64,000 nucleotides of DNA. It comes from Siphonodentalium dalli (lineage: Eukaryota > Mollusca > Scaphopoda > Gadilida > Siphonodentaliidae). The translations under genes were made by a program, and so were the position numbers. Positions 57,000 through 64,000 of the stretch are shown piece after piece. Within the stretch, counting starts at the first letter, position 1. The number at the start of each line of letters is the position of its first letter. The stretch lies in the NCBI GenBank assembly GCA_032622095.1, contig CP136062.1, positions 33,356,918 through 33,420,917 of the forward strand, read 5' to 3'. A model generated the notes under the pieces. The model saw only the letters and a program-made list of their open reading frames with translations. It was not told the DNA's origin and searched no databases.

Positions 57000-58740
57000 A
57001 TTTTGAAATCCACGTGGTCTCCGAAACTCTCTCACAGCGTCAAACATGGCTCATGTATTTGACACAAATATCTTATATTTATAAAGTGCATGTTTGTTGT
57101 GAAAGTCATGATTTTCTTCTATGTGTATATACACGGCACATAATTTGCTGCCAATCCGACTTAATCGCATCTTTTTTTTTCAAGTTAAAGTGTGTTTATT
57201 GATGATGGCAAGCATATCTAAACATGACAGCTCTATGCGTCCTGAATCAAATTCCGAAGATGTTGTGAAGAACACACGAAACTTGTCAGTTGAACAGGGA
57301 CGTGACGACAGGGGTTGCTTGTGTGTCTCGACCCCCACCCCGAACTTTGGTACAATTTGCTAAGCTGTGCAGTCATTCATACGTGAGGAAAATCAGGATT
57401 ATTTTGACTAACTGTTTCAAATAATGATAGGTACAAACCAACATACGCAACAAACAAACCCGATTTTAAATAAATACATATACAAACTTATGACTAACTC
57501 GGGAGAGGGGTGTCCAGTGATCTGTATATATGTTCAACTTGTTTTGGTAGTCATGTTGCTTTGCCATTACTAATTATTTATTTGTTCAGTGTAATAACAT
57601 ATGGGAGAGGGGGTACCCTTAAGTGAGTCAGTACTTGTCCCCCAATTCCTTTGTATGTATAAACAAATGTATGTGTTATATATCATGTGTTATCTAAATT
57701 TGACATATATATTTGAAATAAATATATCTAAACTAAACTTTGGTACATTCCAGCAGTCGGAAATTTCATGCATGACACAACATTAGTTGGACATTAATTT
57801 GACACCATATATAGGTTGGCATTGGTCTCATTGTTTTATTTTTTTCAACCAGTAAAAGTTGGTAATTTTCCAATCTTAGTGTTTGTCAGATTGGATATTT
57901 CCATGGGGAGCAAATTGAATTCTGCGAACCTGTGAGATTGATGTTTGGCTCAATGGGGGGAATGCAGTTGGCCGGAAATTTGAGGAAACTTCTAGCCACG
58001 TCCCTAGAACATGTGTATGTTGTCTATACAGAGACTATTGTGCAAAACGACTGCATTTAACGAAACAAAACATGTTAAACATGAAATTGCAATAACTTTA
58101 AGACTAGATGATAGTACATACGTGTATCTGATAATCCATCGATACCATATAATCCTACTATTTCTTGAATAAGAAGAAACATTATAATAACGAACACAGC
58201 AGAAGACATATCCATGCAGGTTCATGTGAATTCGGTCAATGGTGACGTATCCGCCGAATTAGAAATCGACATGCGTTCGGGCGGTATTTTAAGCATGGAA
58301 TTATGAAATGGACATAAGAAAGTGACAATCAACAATGATTTGCAATTGCTTCGCCATCAACCGAAGTGCTCCCCCAGCGTTACTATCAATAGCGTTATTA
58401 TTTGGCTAATTTCAGTAATATTCTCCCAGTTTACATTCAATAAAACAAATTTGTCTCCGCATTTAAAATTCTTTGATATAGATCGTTTATATTCTGCAAT
58501 AATGTGTACACAAGAGACGGATTCCTATGTTTTATTGTGTTTTTAAACTCTGAGGTGGCGAAATCTCGGGTTGTTTACATTACGAACATTTGAGTCCGTA
58601 ATCGGAATCCGAATCCCAATCGGATTACCACGAAATTGATATTACGGTCTGTTCGTTTACTGATTCTGCCAATTTCTGGTCTGTTCTTTTACCGAACCAA
58701 GTCGTACGGGGACCAATTTGTAATCTGAATCCAGAATCTG
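57000..58740. other. Interior of the second CACTG element, no gene
   Basis: Unassigned. It includes the stretch (57740-57960) related to 835-1075. The frames at 57121-57363 and 58004-58225 show no recognisable domain. Confidence 0.4.
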
Positions 58741-58786
58741 AATCGGATTTTAGCGAAATAACGCCTCAGTAGTCTACCGTATAATT

Positions 58787-59257
58787 GATTTTGATTGATT
58801 TATTGCACAAGTGACATAACAGTGAAACAAGCAAAACGTATATACACTATGTACACAAGTTCGGATATCACATTCATCAGTGTCCATATGCATATGCATG
58901 TTTATATATACAGCAGTAATTAAATTAGATTACACAATAATAGCCAATAAACTTAACAAGTATGATAATTACATGTGATCACCCATAACAATAAATGATT
59001 TCGCTCATATAGAATAAGACACCTTCTTAAAGGCACACATTAAGAATATGCATAGTCTTTTTATGAGGCTTATATTTTGAAGAGATGGGAGACCATGGAA
59101 TTTCTCTCTCGTAGGGTTCTTCCAAAAGTATTCAAGGATATATTGTTTTCTGATTTCATCCAAATGACTGCATATAATAACTAAATGGTATTCGTCTCCT
59201 AAATATTTTCCACATATGGTGCATATTATATTGTCATCATTTGGAGATTTCTTGACA
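58787..59257 (-). pseudogene. 5'-truncated LINE: C-terminal RT-ORF tail plus 3' UTR
   Basis: On the minus strand, from about 59257 down to the stop at 59005-59007, the translation runs TVKKSPNDDNIICTICGKYL, then GDEYHLVIICSHLDEIRKQY, and later KFHGLPSLQNISLIKRLC and FLMCAFKK before the stop. The C-x2-C-x7-DE-H-x4-C arrangement followed by SHLDEIR and a final ..L..FL..AFKK is the recurrent C-terminus of animal non-LTR retrotransposon ORFs. The start is lost, so no ATG frame marks it. Downstream (58787-59004) is an A+T-rich 3' UTR ending in AATAAATCAATCAAAATC. The word ACCGTATAATT occurs just beyond the 3' end (58776-58786) and beyond the 5' side (59277-59287); it may be a target duplication, although the neighbouring tandem array contains the same word. 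Confidence 0.82.
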
Positions 59258-59650
59258 GTACACCGTATATTCTACTACCGTATAATTATACAATAATACC
59301 GTCAAATATACAGTACACCGTATATTCCACTACCGTATAATTATATAATTATACCGTCAAATATACAGTACACCGTATATTCCACTACCGGATAATTATA
59401 CAATAATACCGTCAAATATACAGTACACCGTATATTCCACTACCGTATAATTATACAATTATACCGTCAATTATACAGTACACCGTATAGTCCACTACCG
59501 TATAATTATAAAATTATACCGTCAAATATACAGTACACCGTATAGTCCACTACCGTATAATTATACAATAATACCGTCAAATATACAGTACACCGTATAG
59601 TCCACTACCGTATAATTATACAATTATACCGTCAAATATACAGTACAGTA
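59256..59650 (+). repeat. 55-bp tandem repeat, 7 units
   Basis: The unit CAGTACACCGTATATTCCAC + TACCGTATAATTATACAATA + ATACCGTCAAATATA starts at 59256, 59311, 59366, 59421, 59476, 59531 and 59586. It contains ACCGT words of the host element's subterminal motif and itself reads as short inverted pairs, so it probably arose by amplification of those motif sites. Confidence 0.95.
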
Positions 59651-60250
59651 CAGTGATCGCGATTGATGTGGGCTTTGAATGACTTATAACATGTGAATAT
59701 GCGAGCACAATTATCAATGCAACATGGATATGTAATATTAGGAATATGTTGGTGCAACTGATAGTGAAATATATATCATTTCAGCAATTCCGTTCCATAT
59801 TTGCATATCTCACATTCAAACATGTTCACTGGTTGATTGCAATTTGGCCGCAAATGATGTAATAACTAAAATTTGAATAAAAACATAGCAGCTACCGTGA
59901 TTTCGAACAATGAGCAATAAATTATTCAACACAAAGCCTTCACAAACACACTAAGAACAACCCAACAACTGTTTTTCTCAACGATTGACTAACACACGAC
60001 TTCACAATCCGAGAAAATGGCGTCGGCGATCAGACGAGGCAAGAAAACACTTTCCAAAATACATTGCGCACACGCGCCATTGACAGTATTACCGTAAATA
60101 TAGATATTACGGTACATACCGTTAAATTAACGGTATTCTACCGTTGAAAATACGGCTATTAATACAGTGAAAGTGCATATGTGTCATAAATAATCAAACC
60201 GTGATCAATAACAATGCGATGCTATAAAAGCTGCGTACCAGCCTTGTTTT

Positions 60251-60802
60251 TGAATCCTGTAAACCTGTAAATATGGTCATATGACTATCAATTAGCAGAG
60301 GGGTATGAATCCTGTAAACCTGTAAATATGGTCATATGACTATCAATTAGCAGAGGGGTGTGAATCCTGTAAACCTGTAAATATGGTCATATGAATCCCG
60401 AGTATTAATTAGCAATGAGCAGAGGGGTATGAATCCTGTAAACCTGTAAATATGGTCATATGACTATCAATTAGCAGAGGGGTATGAATCCTGTAAACCT
60501 GTAAATATGGTAATATGAATATAAATTAGCAGAGGGGTATGAATCCTGTAAACCTGTAAATATGGTCATATGAATCCCGAGTATTAATTAGCAATGAGCA
60601 GAGGGGTATGAATCCTGTAAACCTGTAAATATGGTCATATGACTATCAATTAGCAGAGGGGTATGAATCCTGCAAACCTGTAAATATGGTCATATGAATC
60701 CCGAGTATCAATTAGCAATGAGCAGAGGGGTATGAATCCTGTAAACCTGTAAATATGGTCATATGAATCCCGAGTATCAATTAGCAGAGGGGTATGAATC
60801 CT
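60251..60802 (+). repeat. Mixed 55/69-bp tandem repeat, 9 units
   Basis: GAATCCTGTAAACCTGTAAA + TATGGTCATATGA is followed either by CTATCAATTAGCAGAGGGGT (short unit, 55 bp) or by ATCCCGAGTATTAATTAGCA + ATGAGCAGAGGGGT (long unit, about 69 bp). Long and short units are interspersed. The last unit is cut at GAATCCTGC. Confidence 0.93.
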
Positions 60803-60957
60803 GCATGCGTACCAATTCAAACTTCCGCTGTCCAGACGGAGGGGTGGGCGGGTTTCGCACCCCAACAAACGGACTCGTAGACGTCAATTGTGCGAACTTA
60901 TTTTATGTCGGAGTTCATTTTGCAAAATGTGTCCAATGTCACACAACACGCTCACGA

Positions 60958-61115
60958 GTTGAAAGCGAAAGATATATACTTAATCGAGTTCACGATTAGA
61001 TAGCGAAAGAAACTTAATCGGGCTCACGATTAGTTAGCGAAATATACTTAATCGGGGCTCAGGGTTAGTTAGCGAAATTTACTTAATCGGGGTTCACGAT
61101 TAGACAGCGATTGAT
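60958..61115 (+). repeat. ~42-bp tandem repeat, 4 units
   Basis: Repeated ATACTTAATCGGG-CTCACGATTAGTTAGCGAA with small length changes. It forms the left end of the surrounding inverted-repeat element. Confidence 0.8.
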
Positions 61116-61180
61116 ATCCAAACGCAGTAACAGTGGCACGCGGGGTTAGGATTGAGGCTATAACGCTTGGCACACATACC

Positions 61181-61257
61181 AGCGTATTATCGTATGCGTT
61201 CACACGTATGGGTAAAACGTATGCGAATTTACGCACGAAAACGATACGATAATAACG
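61181..61257. repeat. Imperfect hairpin GCGTATTATCGTAT
   Basis: GCGTATTATCGTATGCGT is answered by ACGATACGATAATAACGC, with inner GTATG-rich alternation (CACACGTATGGG / AAACGTATGCG). Confidence 0.65.
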
Positions 61258-61559
61258 CAGATATGTGTACCTGCCATTTACGTGACGAATCATTTCTCCA
61301 AGATGTCTTCATCGAGTAATGTTCCTAGCTTTACTATTCTTAGTTAAGGATACGGGCGGCGTTGGCGGTGGGTATGCTGTTAAAATATTCAGCTCCTTCA
61401 AAAACCGCCATAAACAGAAAGAATAGTAAAATATAGACAAACTGTGTTCTTATGCCAATCAGAAACATGGCATAAACAGTATGTTATTGTCAAATGTTTT
61501 TCCTTTGTTATGTAAACAAAAGCAAAAAAAACGTTACAGAACCTGGCTTTTGTTTGGAT

Positions 61560-61640
61560 CCGGATATGGTAAACATAAAGAGCGTTATTTGTTACTGTTT
61601 TCATGATACGGAAATAATAAAGAGCGTTTATATAATTTGT
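61560..61640 (+). repeat. Two copies of the ATAAAGAGCGTT word
   Basis: CATAAAGAGCGTTATTTG and AATAAAGAGCGTTTATAT lie about 40 bp apart. The same 12-mer core, in either orientation, occurs at 4265-4277, 4515-4527, 4559-4571, 39976-40016 (twice), 41083, 41946-41999 (twice), and once per long unit of the 39.6-46.7-kb cluster (near 44120, 45315, 46438). Confidence 0.6.
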
Positions 61641-62490
61641 GTGTGATTAACCAATAGAATTGTGCTGTGTTATGTAAACAGAACAAACTTATGTAACACG
61701 AGCATGTTCTTGTTTACGTACACCATCGTACGTCTTGCCGACAATATACTATTTACGCGCTGATTATGTTTGGCATATGAGCAAAACTATACATATTTTA
61801 ATATTCCTTATGTTGATGGTGATTTGAACAAATATGAATATTTCTTCAACGAACGCCGCCCGTGCCTTTAATTGAAATGATGATAACGCTCTTAACAGTA
61901 CTTCTGCATAGCAACTATTTTCCTGCTTGCTTTTATACATATACATACTTTTATACCATGCAGCACGCAACACTCTATGTCGGAGGTGATCTTGAATATT
62001 CACAATGCCTGACTGTATAACTAACACCATTTTAACACATAACACGGGCCCCGTTCTTCGTTTCAGCGCACCACATGACTCGCTCAGCAACTAACAACTA
62101 CAAAAATCATTAAAGGGACACCTCTGGACTCCCCCATACCCCGTATTAAAGCTCGTGGGCTCTTCCCCATACAACATTCAATTCAATTCAACTCAACTTT
62201 TGCCGTGTTCAGACATGACGACTTTCTATGTTCAATATCCTCAAAACAACAAACCGTGGGGTGAAGGAGAAGATCACTCGATCTTTTCGACCATCCCGGG
62301 CGCTTCGCGCCCAACCACTATCGTCTCAACAGTACTTCTTCAAACGTCTCCGTTATTTTGTTATTATCCTTGCCTCAATCCTAACCTCGCGGGGCCCGTA
62401 TTGCTGCGATTTAACATCAATCTAATCCAATATAATATAATAGTGAACCCCGATTAAGTATATATCGCTATCTAATCATGTGCTTATTGC

Positions 62491-64000
62491 AAGATTACCA
62501 ATAACGGAATGAATTGCAATCGAATGGGAGACGAATAAGCAACGCAAGGACAACAGTTGTCCTTAAAACAACGATGACTGGTGACAAATTTGTCAAATAT
62601 TTGTCACCACACTTGTCATGTCACGTGCTTATGTTGTGATCTTTTCATTGAAGACAAACTAATGAAGGAGCTTAACTCTATTGCCATTAGTCTTGCGTCT
62701 CTTGAACGTTATCGTAATGCGTTTCCTGTGTTATGCGCAGCCGAATATTTGTCATTTGCACACGATTCGAATTCAAATGTGCTGATTGCGTGAGTTTTTA
62801 TGCTAGTTTTGACGGACGACAGGATGATTTGCATGCCCGGGAAACCAGCTGCCGTCACAATCCTCACTGTCGACGATCTGTTGTTAAAAAGAAAACATTT
62901 GTCATCATCAGAAACGGCAAATTAAAATTGGATTGTTCGCGCTCCTGACAACATTAGCGGCCATGGTAATTCGTCAGTGTCCAGAGTGCCTGCTGAGACA
63001 GGAGGCGATTATTGCTTTATTTGCACACATTGTCGGCGGTTTTGCTTCTCAATGTTCACGGTTGGGAATCACGTGGTTTCGAGTTGATGAGTATTACGCA
63101 TTCAAAATGGCAGACCAGAAACGAGGAAAAAATTAATAAACTAGGATGATAGTATATTTTGGCAGCTACGAGGGGCATGATAATCTGCGGGATGGAGTGG
63201 AATATGGAATAGAATGAATACAGCACGTATAAGAGGGCTCCGTTTGGTGTGTAACTAAAGGCCGATATTTGCCCCAGCCACACGTATTAAGCCCGCCACT
63301 AACCGGACAGCAGACGTTTCATTATTCGGTCGACGACTGTCCTAACATAAATTGTCGAAATCAAGGCCGTGGAACAGCGTGGAACAGATGTAGAAATGTA
63401 TTTTTACAGCGATAACGCTATGCCTACAAGCAAACCTGGTATTCAAATGAAGTTTATCATATATTGCACAACAACAATCTATTAATGCAAACGAAGTGGT
63501 GATTTGTGTACATCTAGAGACCGAATAATCCACCCATGCGAAGATGCCATGAAACGTGGAAATTGCGTTCGACATCAATGTTTAGAATTTAGATTCATCG
63601 ATGCATACGCTAGCAAACAACATTAGGTCTCAAATGACGAGGTGGAATACTGCGCTTTCGTATTTTGCTACAATGTGGCTGTTTTAGTGCGAATACTGAA
63701 ATGTCGAAAACGCATTCAGTATATATCGACGCGGATGAAAACTGCTAAACAAAAACTCGGTGCTTACAATATCAATATCGATTTCGGCTGATGTATTCCA
63801 TATAATGGGGCGTATCGTATATCAAAATGTAGGAATAGACACAGGAAATGTATTTTTTTCTAATAGGTACACTATGCAGTGAAATTGTTGCAGAAATTCG
63901 TTCCAAGAAAGAGTGTTTTGCTCGTAAACAATAGAATGGCTGACTGAAGTCGTTGTATTGTTCCAACAAAGCCGTTCTTATCCACAAAATGCAGCAATCA
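62491..64000. other. Unassigned stretch to the end of the window
   Basis: Short frames on both strands, none recognisable (62581-62948, 62933-63136, 63342-63578 minus, 63772-63987 minus). A small perfect hairpin, GGTGACAAAT / ATTTGTCACC, lies at 62580-62608. Confidence 0.4.

Larger units (their letters stand above)
56862..60171. mobile_element. 3.3-kb CACTA-like element (CACTG termini), second copy
   Basis: Spans 56864-60169, from CACTGTAAATAA to TTAATACAGTG, with AA at both flanks. ACGGT/ACCGT words fill both ends (ACCGTAATTTTTACGGTAGA at 56881; GTTAAATTAACGGTATTCTA near 60121), as in the element at 26825-29389. An inner inverted pair, GTAATTTCGCTAAAATCCGG (about 56925) and CGGATTTTAGCGAAATAACG (about 58744), suggests a further nested or composite structure. 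The interior has a LINE tail and a 55-bp tandem array but no transposase. Confidence 0.7.
60955..62490. mobile_element. ~1.5-kb inverted-repeat element with CTTAATCGGGGTTCAC ends
   Basis: The left side has four tandem ~42-bp units (TTAATCGGG-TCACGATTAG-TAGCGAAA) at 60960-61115, then CGCGGGGTTAGGATTGAGGC at 61139. The right side has the inverse words GCCTCAATCCTAACCTCGCGG at about 62371 and GTGAACCCCGATTAAGTATA + TATCGCTATCTAATC at 62443-62478. A fragment of the left end also occurs at 34440-34495. No transposase and no clear target duplication. Confidence 0.6.

Overview
The window looks like eukaryotic, animal nuclear DNA. It is A+T-rich, has no operon-like gene runs, and is packed with DNA-transposon relics, minisatellites and short 5'-truncated LINE tails. 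The recurrent TACATGTA-type words and the mix of MITE (miniature inverted-repeat transposable element) types suggest a marine invertebrate, perhaps a mollusc, but that is only an impression. I found no intact host gene, tRNA, rRNA, CRISPR array or prokaryotic system. Almost all open frames are short and uncharacteristic. The one very long frame (48800-52303) is a by-product of a 12-bp tandem repeat whose unit length is divisible by three.

Layout. 0.6-8.1 kb: TTAA-flanked foldback elements and MITEs, a larger inverted-repeat element (3296-5228) with a nested 97-bp palindrome, and a decayed Mutator-type end. 8.46-16.43 kb: a ~68-bp satellite split by a 6.7-kb CACTA-type element (CACTACTG termini, TTA target duplication), which carries several nested repeats. 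16.56-17.23 kb: a 32-bp minisatellite of 21 units. 18-22.7 kb: more MITEs, including two copies of a piggyBac-type MITE built from two 67-bp palindromes. 22.69-26.78 kb: a Mutator-like element whose long inverted ends are each made of ~341-bp tandem repeats, flanked by a 9-bp duplication. 26.82-29.39 kb: a second CACTA-like (CACTG) element. 30.37-32.13 kb: a large inverted-repeat element. 34.82-36.53 kb: a 38-bp satellite of 45 units whose higher-order pattern changes from trimeric to dimeric. 38.2-39.4 kb: a LINE tail, a MITE and the fourth piggyBac-type MITE. 39.6-46.7 kb: seven head-to-tail dispersed-repeat units with embedded 122-bp tandem blocks. 47.3-54.2 kb: a ~6.9-kb, 12-bp minisatellite. 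55.7-60.2 kb: a MITE and a third CACTA-like element containing a LINE tail. 60.25-62.5 kb: further tandem and inverted repeats. The last 1.5 kb holds nothing recognisable.

No genes work together here in the usual sense. The organisation is one of nested insertion, palindrome formation and tandem amplification. The most notable features are the 12-bp array (frames open on both strands, variant units in higher-order order), the palindrome-of-palindromes MITE family, the CACTA insertion that dates itself against a satellite, the Mutator-like element with tandem-repeat termini, and the higher-order phase switch in the 38-bp satellite. All family assignments rest on termini and target duplications read by eye; no database search was possible.
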